Shown piece by piece: positions 1 to 11,576 of a stretch of 64,000 nt of DNA (position 1 is its first letter; each line of letters starts with the position of its first letter). A program made the translations under genes and the position numbers. The stretch is from contig WBMQ01000010.1 of assembly GCA_016630905.1 (NCBI GenBank), positions 1,426,001 through 1,490,000 of the forward strand, in the 5' to 3' direction. Under the pieces are notes generated by a model. The model saw nothing but the letters and a program-made list of their open reading frames with translations. It searched no databases and had not been told where the DNA came from. This DNA is from Capillidium heterosporum (taxonomy: Eukaryota; Entomophthoromycota; Entomophthoromycetes; Entomophthorales; Capillidiaceae).

Positions 1-77
1 CTACCTTCCCTGAATTCTATCAGGGAGATCGCAAGGAGCTCTTTGATCAGAGACCTATTATTACAATTAAGCCTTAA
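1..77 (+). CDS. 3' end of an unidentified gene (partial)
   Basis: The window opens inside an open frame (codons from position 3) that ends at TAA 75-77. The 24 visible residues are mixed charged and polar and end in ITIKP. Base composition is less AT-rich than the sequence directly downstream, which suits coding DNA. There is too little to name a family, and a chance frame cannot be excluded. Confidence 0.4.
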   Translation, partial: TFPEFYQGDRKELFDQRPIITIKP

Positions 78-852
78 TTAAATGTTTAGTTTAGATTTCA
101 ACTCCACTATACTTGTTCAAGTTATCTTTAACAGTGCATATATATGGGTGTTAATTGTCGTTTGATAAAGCAGTGTTCCTTCTTAAGGCTCAAAGCAGAT
201 TTCGAGTCGACTAGTATAGACTTGAATACCAGATATTAGTTTAGGTTGGAGTAAATGCCTGTTGAAACTTGCTCCAAGGCTACACGAATAATACTTTTGT
301 ACAAAGTCTATTTGTCCTGCTCGATTCTTTAAAAATGATGTTCAGTTATATCGTATAGCTGTTACAAAGCCTAATTTACTCCAGTTATCAGTAAATGCGT
401 ATATTTGAGTATTTATATATATAAATCAATAGTAGTAGCTTTGTACTGTAAAATAGTATTACTACCCATAGTTCTAAAAGATACCTGTCTACTTTTAATA
501 ACTTTCCTTTATAGCTCACCTTTGTGTAAATTTAATTATAATAGTAGTCAACAGTAAATTATCCTACTCTTGCCTAACTTTTCATATAAATTTGGGCTAA
601 TTTGTTTGGAAAACTAGTTTTTGGTTCTCGTTAAGTTACAAATTAAAAGCGTGAAAGAACTTATAAAAGTCTAATAGTGTAGGATAAGTAATACAGAACA
701 TATATATTCCAAATTTAAGGATTTAGTTCTCGATTCCATCTTAAAACTTTACAAATTCTAGCAAATCAGATTTATTTAAATTCTCTCCTTCCATCAACAA
801 GAGATAGACAAAGCATTTACAGCCAAGCACCTCAAAGATCTTTTAACAAAAA
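78..852. other. AT-rich intergenic spacer
   Basis: About 775 bases without a convincing frame on either strand. It separates the partial gene from the DEAD-box helicase and should hold the helicase promoter, but I see no clear TATA box or other named element. No tRNA-like cloverleaf was found. Confidence 0.6.
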
Positions 853-2293
853 ATGACAAGGAAATTCCCATGCAACTTTATACTTCAACTTAAGCGACAA
901 CTTTCTACCTGGAACGAACTCAGCCTCAACAGAAAGTTAGTACAAAGTTTACAGAGCTCCAACTACAAACTACCAAATGACATACAACAAAAAGTAAGCA
1001 TCTATAAAATATAAATTTTAAACCTTTTTTGAATGCTTTTAGTAATCAATTTTCTATGATACAAAGGCAATACCCAAACTCTTGGAGGGAAGAAGTATCA
1101 TTTTAAATTCAGCTACTGGTACGGGAAAGACGCTAACTTATACCTTACCGCAACTTTCGCAGCTTATTGAGAAGGATACTGGCAACACCAATAGTCTGAA
1201 AGTAATCGTAGTTCCCAACAAAACTTTGCAGTACCAAACTATCAAAGTGGTTTCCAGTTTGTTGACAAAAATCAACGACTCCAAAGATAACACTAACAAA
1301 ATTGACATAGTTGATCAGATCCACAAGTTAAAGATCGATAATAGATCCAACATATTAGTCACTACACCCAATCAACTTCTACCCCCAAAGCTGTCGGAGC
1401 AGAAGGTCCTTTTCGACAAGTTGAAGGAGTTTAATTTGGATACCTTAACTTTAGATGAAGTGGACCTTTTACTTTCCAAATCGTTCAACAACACAACGAA
1501 GCAACTTCTCAACTTATCTTTCAAATTGAACTCTGACCTCCAACTCATTTTGGTAGGAGCCACATTGGACTCCAAACTTTCCAAGCAAAGCTTGATGACA
1601 TTTTTATCAAAGAATTTTAAAAATTTGGAGCATGTCAAATTCGGTACCACTCATAAACTTAACAAGAACATCACATATAGCTACATTAATGTGAAAGACG
1701 ATGAAGATAAAACCTTCAGTTTAATTGATACTTTGAATGATTTTACAGGAGGGAAAGCTCTAGTCTTCTGTAGCAGTCAAACCAACTGCCTCAATTTATT
1801 CAACGAAATAGATGGCAAATTGAACGATAACATCCAACTTCTCCTAATCGACAATAATATGGACCTGCTAACCTTTTTCCAACAAAGTAATCAAAGGTTA
1901 TCCGACGGTAAACGTCAAGTTTTCATTTGTACCGATAGGTTGGCACGAGGTTATGACCAAGACATCGATATGGTGGTGCAGTTTGACAGCTCCAACAACT
2001 TTATAGAATTCTTGCACAGATCGGGCCGTACCGGTAGGAACAATAGGGTTGGAAAAGGTAAATGGGTTTATACCTTCATTATAGTTTATTAGTATACTAA
2101 CTTTTAAATACTAGTTGTAACGTTTGTTGAAAAAGCTAATGCCAGCAGTAAAAATAATGTCGATAACATTATCCAAAAGATTTTGAAGACAGAAAGTTGG
2201 TGGAATCTGGATTTGGAACCCTTTTTCTCTAGACGACGCTCGTTGAATGCTAAATTGAAACGTAAGGGTATGGAGTTGGACGATTTAGTATGA
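853..2293 (+). CDS. DEAD-box RNA helicase, probably mitochondrial (Mrh4/DDX28 type)
   Basis: Three exons, 853-993, 1067-2057 and 2115-2293, give 436 aa. The ATG at 853 adds an N-terminus rich in Arg, Lys and Ser with few acids, which looks like a mitochondrial presequence. A Q-motif-like segment (PNDIQQKAIP) spans the first junction. Helicase motifs follow in order: motif I ATGTGKT (about residues 63-69), a TTPNQLL segment, motif II DEVD (about 177-180) instead of DEAD, motif III GAT instead of SAT, and motif VI HRSGRTGR (about 364). Intron 2 has a TACTAAC branch site and restores GKVVTFV, typical of the family. DEAD-box proteins are ATP-dependent RNA helicases; a role in mitochondrial ribosome assembly is inferred from the leader and divergent motifs. 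The family call is firm, the Mrh4 assignment is not. Confidence 0.88.
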
Positions 2294-3707
2294 AGGTATA
2301 AACTTCTTAAGAGGGTTGATTCAATATAATAGATAAATAGATGATTTTGCATATGTTTCTTTTATTGTACCAGCGTATTAATATTTGACTTTAGAGGTTG
2401 TATGGACATTCTTTATCCCTTTTTCAACTGGAGTTATAATTTTAATAGCTCTATTGTTGTTTACATCTTGTATCTAGTAGATTTTACTACAGGTTTTTTG
2501 TTCATGAAACCTATATCTAATTTAGTATTTGGTTTGGTCTTTATATTTTCTTGATTGATACTTTTATGCCTTTACTTTGAAGGTATACAACCCAATTTTA
2601 AATCGGTTGTAGTGTTCTTAGTTATACTCATACTAAATAAACGGTCTTATATTTTAATGTAGTCCTATTGAAAATGGGTACTCAAAGGACAAGTATATTT
2701 TCAAACAAGTTTATAGTTCTTTTAGATATTCAATCAGCTGGAATCTTAAGCATGCCTATATTTACAAATATATTGACTAGAATATACTTTGCAAGTTCTG
2801 ACTTTGGAGTTCTAACTCTACCGTCTTACCACTATTGATGATTGTGATATCATTCCCTGCTGAAATATCGTCCTAATAGTTCAAACAATATAATAAACCG
2901 TGTACCAAAGCCTATAAAGTTTCAAAAATACATTAGTCTCTGTAACGGCCCTACTCGGCTTAGCAAATAGCCGAAGCTTTGCATTTCAAGCACATGGTAT
3001 TCTATCGGTGCATCTTTAGAAAGTAAACGTTACTGTAGCAACTTAATTTAAAGGTAAGTAGCTCAGAACCCAACAAGTCCTTGCAAAGTATTTCGATAAG
3101 CTTTGCTAAGACTTCGTCTAATGAGATCAACCATTATACCTTTCCTCCCAAATTTTCAATGAGTTTGGACAGAAAATATATTTCTTTCTGCAGTTTACTA
3201 TCACAGATATATAAAGTTTTGTATTGGAGTCTCACCATATCAAGTAATTGCTATATTATTGACAAGGGTACGCAGACTAAGCTTCATATTTAGTTGGTAA
3301 AGGGAATTCAATAGAAGATCTTATCCATATCTATAATAGCTAAAATATCCTTATTGGTAACTGGAACTTAAATTTGAAAGTTGAAGAAAATAGTTTGGTA
3401 AGAAATTTTGAACTAGATATGAAAGGGGTGTATAGTAGCAGTTAACTGTAAGGTCTACTACTTTACCAATAGTTTGTTGAAAGGTCTCAGTAGGTTTGTA
3501 GAAATGGCGATATTGGTACTAAGGCTGATGGCAAATTTTCGATAGAAAGATTGAATCCTGGCTGTGTAGATCGATGCACAGCATCTATCAAGATATGTAT
3601 TTATGTATTGTGCAATATAGGCAGTACAGAAAAATATAAACCAGTATAGATGAAATATAATTTAATGCTCGAATAGTTAAATGAACCAGGGCAATCAACA
3701 CCCACAA
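2294..3707. other. Long AT-rich intergenic spacer
   Basis: About 1.4 kb between the convergent helicase gene and the minus-strand gene at 3708. A 70-codon frame at 3081-3293 lacks coding character. A short inverted repeat (TCGGCT...AGCCGA, near 2955-2975) could fold, but nothing identifies it as an RNA gene. Confidence 0.55.
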
Positions 3708-4829
3708 CTAGACATGCATGACCTTGAGGTCGGAGACCGTAACTCTATTGACACTAAACACTTGAGTAGTGTCCATATCGAACTCGTCGCTGTGGTAGTC
3801 GTCATTACGATCCAAATTTTGGTCGTCGTTAGCTACCGTTAATTTAGGCAGAGGGTCTAATTTGGTGCCACTAAATAAGTTTAGCTTACCGTCGGTAATA
3901 GGTAGCGGAGGTAAAGCTTCACTGAGTCGGTTGAGGGAGTAGGTAGGACTACTGTTGGAGGGAGATGATGCGCCGGGGGTTAGAGCTGGTAGGCCAAAGT
4001 TCTTGGATGAGCGCCTTAGCACATTGCCGTTGTGGTCGAGGAAAGCGGTCTGGGGTGGGGCACTGGCCGGTGGTGGTGGAAAGAAAGAGGCCGACATCCT
4101 AGTGTTGATTTGTATATCCTCTAGGCGTAATAGGTCAGGGTTAAAGGTGTCACGCTTGATGGTGGTCTCCTTTTTAGCCTCGGTTGGTGAGGGTGCTAAG
4201 AAGCCATCCTTAGGTGGAGGTCGGATACCTTCGAGGACCATAAACTTCTTGGGCTCCTCCTTGTCGACTTTCTGCCTGTGGTTGAAATTGCCTTTCAAGT
4301 CGGAGGTACTTACCGCTTGGCGGACGTTGAGCCTACTGATCTGCTTGTTCATACCTATGACCTGTACATTGTTCATCTCGGATCTACTGGTCTTGTGCAC
4401 ACCTTCCTCCAGTCGCTGTAGCCCATAGATCGATTTGATCATGAATTTGGGGATCTTTATTAAGGCTTGTGAATTGGGTGGAATCTTCTCAGCCAGTTGG
4501 ATGAACGATTCGCTAAAGTGGCTGTGCTGTTTGAACCGAGTGAAGCTAGACAAATTGGAATACAACTCCAAGGTTGTGATGCACCCGTCCAAGATCGAGT
4601 TGTAGTGGGTCAGTTTGTTAATGTAGTTGGAGTCTTCGAAATCGTAGCGCTCATGGTTGGATTTACATAGTTCAATCAGGTGCTGGATCGTCTTGGAGGC
4701 TTCCTTGACTTCGTCAGCTAGTGGACGAGTTGGCGCCAATGAGATGTAGAGGGCAAAGTGTAAGTTTAAGATGGCTCGGTGCAAGGTATCGGCACGTTTC
4801 AACTGTACCAACGCTGTTGTCGTCTCCAT
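3708..4829 (-). CDS. Unknown 373-aa protein: helical N-half, Pro/Ser-rich C-half
   Basis: A single uninterrupted frame starts at ATG 4829 and ends at TAG 3708. Its GC content is clearly above the flanks and it is the longest frame here. Residues 1-155 are predicted-helical and hydrophobic/charged (for example RADTLHRAILNLHFALYI), with no recognised catalytic motif. From about residue 190 the chain is rich in Pro, Ser and Thr with a PPPPASAPP run, so it is probably disordered. The layout suggests a helical domain with a regulatory tail, but I do not recognise the family. No signal peptide or membrane segment is evident. A 157-codon frame on the plus strand (3955-4428) is its antisense shadow. 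Expression as drawn is likely; function is unknown. Confidence 0.72.
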   Translation of the reverse strand: METTTALVQLKRADTLHRAILNLHFALYISLAPTRPLADEVKEASKTIQHLIELCKSNHERYDFEDSNYINKLTHYNSILDGCITTLELYSNLSSFTRFKQHSHFSESFIQLAEKIPPNSQALIKIPKFMIKSIYGLQRLEEGVHKTSRSEMNNVQVIGMNKQISRLNVRQAVSTSDLKGNFNHRQKVDKEEPKKFMVLEGIRPPPKDGFLAPSPTEAKKETTIKRDTFNPDLLRLEDIQINTRMSASFFPPPPASAPPQTAFLDHNGNVLRRSSKNFGLPALTPGASSPSNSSPTYSLNRLSEALPPLPITDGKLNLFSGTKLDPLPKLTVANDDQNLDRNDDYHSDEFDMDTTQVFSVNRVTVSDLKVMHV

Positions 4830-5014
4830 GTTGAGTTGTTGAATTGGGCTGGTAACAAAGTGAAAAGAGAAATTAGCTAAAGTGTTAGTAATTCAACCTT
4901 TAAATACGTAGGGCAATTGGTTCCATATAACTTTTGGCCATATTTTGTTGGAAAAGCTGAGAGCTGCAATTAGAGATAATAATTTATTACCTTTGACTTG
5001 TTCACAAAAATTAG

Positions 5015-5204
5015 GCGATCCTTTACAAATCCAGCTGCAAAACAATACCCAGAATATCTGAACAAGGCAGTAATTCTGGAAAGCATGGCAATTAGGAACG
5101 ATCCCTCAGCCTTCGAATCAAATTCCGAGAATAAGAAGTTTGCTGTACCTGCCGCGAATGGGGTAAATTTTTGGGATTCCTGTTCCAAGATCCGGTTTAT
5201 GTGA
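5015..5204 (+). CDS. Small unknown gene, last exon only
   Basis: A frame ending at TGA 5202-5204 encodes about 63 residues containing RRSFTNPAAKQYPEYLNKAV and a Lys/Asn-rich middle. Codon use and GC are far above the flanking AT-rich DNA. A plausible 3' splice site (AAAATTAG, ending 5014) precedes it, because the frame is closed just upstream and has no ATG. The first exon was not found, and it would lie in the short divergent space before the gene starting at 4829. The RRSF...PEY start could be the end of a mitochondrial leader, but that is a guess. The opposite strand is also open (4970-5227) yet looks less protein-like. Confidence 0.4.
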
Positions 5205-5856
5205 TGGAGTAAGTATATAAAAGTCAAAGCATGTCTAGAAAGTAATAAATGCTATTCTCAAAGCCATCACACCTACATATATGAATTCGCATTGGAATAC
5301 AGCTTCTAGGAAGCGTTTCACTTGCAATTGCCTATTAGTGAGTTCGAGACAAACCCACACATGGTTGTAATGATAAAGTTTGCTATGGACCTGTAATGCA
5401 GGCTCAAACTAATATAACCGTTAATACATTTGAATTAGTAGGATGCTAAAGGTAGAGCGGACCATCCATCTAATATTGAATAGATTCAAAAGTGTTTTTC
5501 TAAATAGGCTACTTGCACTAAAAAGAAGAAACTCTATACTACTATAATTAGAGGAATGTGTAGGCTTTCTAATGCTCAATGGGCTACTTATAGCTATAAA
5601 GCGTATAGCCAGGTTTAACTCTTTTTAATGTATGAGTTCTATCGAAAATTTCAAAACAAAGGTGTTAATGAATAAATTTTATATTACCATCCAAGCTTTG
5701 ATAAAATAGGCTACAGCAGTCGTTCCCTAGAACCTGTATGTACTGGATCTTTGAATGAAAATGATTTTTATAGAATATATCTTGGCTACTAACCATAGTA
5801 TTTGTAAAGTTGTGCAATAAGATAATTCCATGAGATATCTAGTAGTGTTTTAGATA
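5205..5856. other. AT-rich intergenic spacer
   Basis: About 650 bases with stops in all frames and no recognisable RNA gene, repeat or promoter motif. Confidence 0.55.
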
Positions 5857-6231
5857 TCAATTTTTGGTTTGTGTATATGAAGTCTCAGATAACAATGTGA
5901 TGGCAGTCGAGGTGCTTGAGCCATTGAAAATGGAACTATTTCTATCAAACCCATTAGTAAAGCTAAATATACCAAAGCTAGTGTCCATTGAACCGAGTCC
6001 AGAAGCCTTACTAGGAGTCCTAAAGCTAATACATGCGTTGAAGGCACCGACGCCAACGTTAGTTGTGTATGCTCCAAATCCACCTCTAGAATTCCAGCCG
6101 AACAAAATCCAAAAATCTACATACAAGAGAATAGTTTTACAATTGGCTACACTGAACTGCCAAAAAGTTTTAATCCAAACTCAAAATTTGCATCTCCAAC
6201 AACTTTCAAGTACAACTCATCAATAGAGCAA
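5857..6231 (-). pseudogene. Gly/Phe/Ser-rich frame, FG-nucleoporin-like, possible gene remnant
   Basis: On the minus strand, 5857-6126 reads as a Gly/Ser/Thr/Phe-rich segment with LFG, GGFGAY, GVGAF and TSFGIFSF motifs. A second stretch just upstream (about 6134-6231) carries FEFGLKLFGSS and could join it through a short intron, though its splice sites are weak. Spaced FG and GLFG-like motifs resemble nucleoporin repeats, but this may be composition alone. No start codon or further upstream exon is found, and the TRM6 start at 6244 lies head-to-head within about 15 bases. The same bases are open on the plus strand, so chance is possible. Confidence 0.22.
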
Positions 6232-6243
6232 CTACTATAGAAG

Positions 6244-7931
6244 ATGGCGACTATAAACTATAACGACTACCTACTGTTAAGACTACCCAGCGATAACATG
6301 AAGGTTATACAGCTGAAACAAGACTCGTAATTTCAATAGTTGTCGTTTATCTTTTTAACCTCATGTATAGGGTAATTATGCTAGGCAAGTTTGGTAAATT
6401 CCAATCAGGCGACTTGGTGGGGCACAAATACGGTATAACTTACGACATAGTCAATGATAGGGCAGTCGCTTCCGACAAACAGGAACTTTATCAAGATCTA
6501 GGTATATTTAACAAACATATTAGTCCTTGTATTCAACAACTTTTCAATAGAGGAAACCGAAAACAATAATAGAAGGGCTATAGACGACAGCAAGAACCAG
6601 AAACTCAGCTACCTGGAAATAGAAAAGTTAAAGAAGGAAGGTATAGAAGGTGATAGTACTGGCAAGGTAAACTGATATCCACACCTACCCTAACCAAGTT
6701 GTAGAAATTGGTAGATATCTTGGTGGACAACCATGTTGCCTTCGAAAACAAGACCGTTTACGCCCAAGCCAAATACATTAAAAGGAAGGAATCCAAGTAA
6801 CTTATAGTACTACTTCCGCATATTACTTATACCTTTATAGATTTTTGAAGTTCTTCACCGTTATCAAACCAACCGCCTTCAACTTGTGCCAATTCTATTT
6901 TGAAAAATCGATCAGCAAGATAAAGTAGAGTAGCAACTTTTATACATATTAATAAGCCAATCCATTTTATAGAGGCATGCGCATGGACTGTCTAGCCTAT
7001 ATGCTGCTTGCCGGTAACGTGCAACCCAATGCCAACTTCTTGGTGTATGACGACTGTCAAGGCTTGCTTCTAAGTGCCATCTTAGAACGTCTGGGAGGTA
7101 AGCCAACCCACATCATTCTTTATATTCAAATAGAATTTACTATTTTAGGCAAGGGTAAAGCAATCGCCATCTACGACACCGAATTCCCCAATTACGACAT
7201 AACGAGGTTTTTCAACTTTAACCAAAAAGTTTTGAACTGCCATTACCCACTACGTATAGATCAGATTGAAGATGATTACGGTATGGCCTCCTCATATATC
7301 TCCTATACTAATCTCTGTTTTTATAATCATAGAAAAGGAGCCTCTATTCGTACCTGCCGACGAGACTGACCCTAAGTTGGCGGCTAGATATCAGAGGAGA
7401 GTCGAGCTACGCCAGCAGTTTGACGAAAACCTACAATTTTACAAGGATGGAGAATTCGATGGGTATTTTTTCAACATAGAATAGCATATCTAACCAATCT
7501 CCACTTGTATCCTATAGGTTGCTGATAGCATCGAGCACGGTCCAACCTAAGACAATCGTCGAAAAGTTGATTGACAAACTTTCTTTTTCAAGACCCATTG
7601 TCATCTACTGTCAGCACAAAGAGGTATTTTATTTTAACTACATCTACATGCAACTAATCAACAACATGCTTCATATTTCCAGCTGCTGATAGAGTGCCTA
7701 CAGTTCATGAAAGAGGACCCAAGGTTCTTGAACCCTACCATTCAAGAGTTCTGGTTGCGCAACTACCAGGTTCTCCCCAACCGGACCCATCCCGACATGA
7801 ACGGATGTGGCAACTCCAACTATCTATTGACTACTACCTACGTCCTCGACCTGCTGGATGCTACTCCATTCAAGTCACAGGTCATCAACTCTAGGAAGAC
7901 AGAAACTAACAGTGCAAGTAGCAGTAGTTAG
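6244..7931 (+). CDS. TRM6: tRNA (adenine-58-N1)-methyltransferase non-catalytic subunit Trm6/Gcd10
   Basis: Ten exons: 6244-6326, 6371-6501, 6551-6666, 6705-6796, 6841-6924, 6973-7097, 7149-7280, 7333-7462, 7518-7623 and 7683-7931, all GT-AG and in phase, giving 415 aa. Recognition rests on family landmarks in order: an N-terminal barrel with NYNDYLLLRLPSDNMKVIQL and IMLGKFGKF; EIEKLKKEG; KFLKFFTVIKPTAFNLCQFY; a Rossmann-like block with NFLVYDDCQGLLLSAILERL; and the terminal YQVLPNRTHPDM. Trm6 pairs with catalytic Trm61 to make m1A58 in tRNAs, which is needed for stability of initiator tRNA-Met in yeast; it binds tRNA in the nucleus. The shortest intron is 38 nt. Nothing is missing, so the gene looks functional. 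Confidence 0.95.
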
Positions 7932-8427
7932 TTGAAGTATCTTCCTTTCGCCTATTACTTTTTTAACTCTGCTATTGACAAGTAATATAAAAAGTTGTAG
8001 ATGAACCGGATAGAGTTTTTAGAGTGTACTTTGGTTTTTTGATTTATGCATGTCTTTATCATTTTGTATTAGTATAGCATTGATACATCTAATTTTTACA
8101 AAGATTTGCCTTTAGTATCCCAGTTAATTTACAACAGAAAATTATAAACTAGTTATTTGTATGCTTAAACTCAATTAGCCTACGTCCAACTAGACTTAAA
8201 TGTACAAAAACATATATGCTTTTAGGTATACTTAATGTTGAAAAGTTAATTGGATATACTAAAAATTGCATCTATTTACAAGTTGAGGTTTAAACCATGT
8301 AAATATCTAAAACACAGCAATTTTTTATTTTCCCATTTCCATTGACCCCTATCTCAAAAACCTTCAACAGGATACCAGCAACCTACACCGGTATTACACC
8401 TCAAACCCAAGCTAACAATAAATAAAG
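7932..8427. other. Spacer between convergent TRM6 and MDM31
   Basis: About 500 AT-rich bases holding the 3' untranslated regions and polyadenylation signals of two genes that end toward each other. No gene seen. Confidence 0.6.
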
Positions 8428-10334
8428 TTACATAGGATCTGGTACGACACCCATGTAGTGCCAGTACCCTCTTACACCCCTGGCGTACTCCACTAACAGC
8501 GCCAAAGACTTGAAGATTGACTGTACTGACCATACCCCCACTTTCCTTAACCGCCTACTGCGTTCCCGCTCGTCCATCACCAGCTCAACCAAACTCTTCA
8601 TAGCCCCATCGCTTACATCATCGATCAGATCGCAGTCATACATGGTGAAGGTGCCGTGGAACTTACCCTTAGGGACTTTGACCTGGCACCTTATAGGTAC
8701 CGAAGTCCGGTTGGCGTTCATAAAGGCGACGACTGGCCGTACCACCGCCTGTGAAGCTAAGCTGAGAGCGTCTTGACGTATAGGGATCCCAGCCTTGACG
8801 TTACGTAGCACAAACTTGACATCAAAGTATAGCTCTGGGGTGGTTGCATCGTCTTGAAATGGAGCCAATGGCTCAGCCATCATGAGGTGGCCTAATTTGG
8901 TGGCAACGTACACATCCAATCGGTTGACTAGATCGACCGCTAGTCGTTGCAGTAGGTCATCAAGCTCGGTGGGGATGACCATGCTGACGTCGACATCAAC
9001 GCTGCCGTTGGTGATCCACGAAAAAGGGGCGGCACTACCCCCGTTGAACTGGTCGATCGGTACGCCATCCACTCGAAAGTGCGACTATCAATAAAATCAA
9101 ATTAGTTGTTGCAAAGGAAAAGTAAACTTTTGTTATTGGATGGGTTGAAAAACTACCTTTCGTACTGGATGTGACAGTGCACTCTCCAGTTTGGCGTAGC
9201 CTTGGGCTTGGTGCAATGAAAAAAGGCAGTTGTCGAACATACCGACTACGTTGGTAGCTGCCATAAAGTCATACAGTGGCCAGTGGCTGCGGAACAACGG
9301 TAAGTTGGCTGTAAATATCGATACTTTGAAAGGTCTAAATCCGGCCGGGTATTTGACTAGGACCATCAGGTCTTCAATTATTAAACTTTCCATCTCGAAT
9401 GATGGGTAGGTTAAGTGATAATTGCGACTTTCACTGCTTTCAAAAATGTAATCTGGAGGGTATTCGACTTGGCTGCGATCTTTGTTTTAGAAAAAATTAG
9501 ATGGATGGGTGGGTTGGAAAGTTACCTATTGTACCGCGTACACCTTTGAGCACGCAGTCTTTGATGATGCCTTTACCTATTTAAAACGGATTTTTGGTAA
9601 ATTTATGGAGAGTGGAAATTTTTGACTTACCATCGATCCATCGCATAAGCGACAGTGTTATGTCTATACTTTCAAACTCACATTCCCATAGCTGCTTATA
9701 ATAAGGCTCACTTAGCAAGTCGTACTTGACTTTGACATTGGTGAGCCGGATTTTGTTCTCCTTCCAGTTGGGTAATACAGCTGATTGGATATCGATCTCC
9801 ATGCCAGTTTGTTTGGATAGTGTCTTGCTCAGTTGTCGTGTTACCAAGTCTTGTAAATTTGTAAGTTTAGTTAAACTGTTGGCTTAAATAGGTACCGTTG
9901 ATTTGCATAGAGTTTGCTAGGAATAGACCTAAAGAGACAAAAGTTGTTGTACCAATTAATATAAAGAGGCCATTGGATAGAAATAGCCAGCTTAGCATGG
10001 CGCTAATGTCGTCGATGGTATAGGGTCGCTTCTGTTTCATGAGGAAGAGTTTTATTCTATCGCCGAGTCGTACCTTCTGGGGAACTTGAGGAGCTTGGCT
10101 GCTATATCTAGCTATGTGACGGAATATATGGGTATGGGTACGAACATTTGATTGAACTACCTATGTAAACTTGAAACTTTAAAATTAAATTGAAGTTTTT
10201 AAATTGAACTGGAAAGTACGTTTGAAAATTATATAAAGGCAAATCGTAGGGTTCCATACCTGCAAGTGGGTTTTGAGGGCTTTCCTTGTCGATTTTGTGA
10301 GTGTATTTAATATTGATCTTCTCAATGCTGACAT
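8428..10334 (-). CDS. Mitochondrial inner-membrane protein of the Mdm31/Mdm32 family
   Basis: Six exons on the minus strand, 10334-10260, 10160-9896, 9849-9631, 9576-9526, 9479-9157 and 9084-8428, give 529 aa in phase. Exon 1 encodes MSALRRSILNTLTKSTRKAL, a clear amphipathic matrix-targeting presequence. Next come RPYTIDDISAMLSWLF and a membrane segment around GLFILIGTTTFVSLGLFLA, characteristic of Mdm31/32. Then follow SLMRWIDGKGIIKDCVLKGV, the GFRPFKVSIF block, FRVDGVPID and GSAAPFSWI near the middle, and a conserved C-terminal VWSVQSIFKSL segment. Family members sit in the inner mitochondrial membrane and affect mitochondrial shape, mtDNA inheritance and lipid transport. The sequence does not separate Mdm31 from Mdm32. 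No defect is seen. Confidence 0.93.
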
Positions 10335-11576
10335 TGTTCTCTTGTACTCTATATATTTCTTTTCCTATAACTTGGAACTGATATTCATCAAAACTTTTAG
10401 TTGCTTTTTGTCAAGACCAACGAAATTCTTGAAATTTAGCTTTGAGATTTTCAAAGTTTTCATATTAATGTGATTTCCATCACAAACTACCTCACTTGTG
10501 TGATTAATGAAGTTTGATTGGATCGATATTTTTAGGGAATAGAGGCAGTCAAGTTTGGGATATGTTATCTTTGACTAATCAAAATGGTTTTTTGGAGTAC
10601 TGCTTTTCGTTGGGAGCCGGCGTTACCGTTTGTTTGACCAAGGCTTTTTTACGGGTATTGGCTCTTCTCTGACTCTGGTTTGCCTTCCTATACTATACTG
10701 GAGTTTATGTTTATAGGAAAACTTAAATGGAAATACCAGTAAAAACTTGGATCGATGGCTTTCAAAACTTTGATGTCTGTAGACATCTTTGAAGAACATT
10801 TCTATAAACTTAGCACATTTTTAGGATGTTGAAACCTTTATTTCAGTTGCCTTTATAAACTATTTAAAGCTATAATTCTTGCTGTTATGTATATATTTGT
10901 GATAGTATTTAGATAATAGTCCTAAACATACTCTGATTCTAATATCGACATTATAACAAGCTCGGAGCCATCAAACTTTTAAAGCCTGCTCAAATGCCAG
11001 TAAACTTGTAGAAGTTGATAATCCAAAGCCTCAAATAGAAAGTGTACTGAAATAGAGGATAACCATATTTTATACGTAATTGTATATTTAAATTGTTATT
11101 CCAATGATATTGTATGATATAGTGTATATAAAGCTAACTTACTAAAAGTTTCCATATACTAGATTTCATTACTATATGCTATATAGAAGATATTCTTCAT
11201 CACAAAGTATAAACGTATATGAAATCAAAATATTGTGATAGCCAAGGTTTTGAATTACTCTGCTCCTGGACTCAAATATTGCTTAATCGCAGTCCTGTAT
11301 AGTGACTGAGTGAAAAGTGTATCCCATAAAGTTTGATTTCAAATACTAGATTTCAACAAATTGTATATTTTACGTAGTTTTTTCAACTATTAGAAATGCT
11401 ATAAAGCAAACATACATCCGAAATTATGTAAATCCTACAATCTATGGGGACCAATATTTAACTTTTAGGCCCACGGATACATGTCGAAATTTTATTGAGG
11501 CTATCTCAATACTTTCCAATATCCATCCCTCTATGGAAAATTATGTATCCAGAAATTGATGTACACCAGAATAACG
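10335..11576. other. AT-rich intergenic spacer
   Basis: About 1.2 kb with no supported gene. The open plus-strand frame at 10273-10473 is opposite MDM31 exon 1 and its leader and is a shadow. The MDM31 promoter should lie in its left part. Confidence 0.55.

Noticed and set aside
3081-3293. 70-codon frame in the 2.3-3.7 kb spacer
   Set aside because: Composition equals the AT-rich background, no ATG-supported start or domain, no splice partners.
3955-4428. 157-codon plus-strand frame
   Set aside because: It lies fully antisense to the longer 373-aa frame; its sequence is low in complexity and driven by the GC-rich opposite strand.
5330-5360. TTCGAGA word resembling a tRNA T-loop
   Set aside because: Flanking bases do not pair and no acceptor or anticodon arm can be formed.
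10273-10473. 66-codon plus-strand frame
   Set aside because: Opposite the MDM31 leader exon and promoter; Phe/Leu/Ile-rich by composition.
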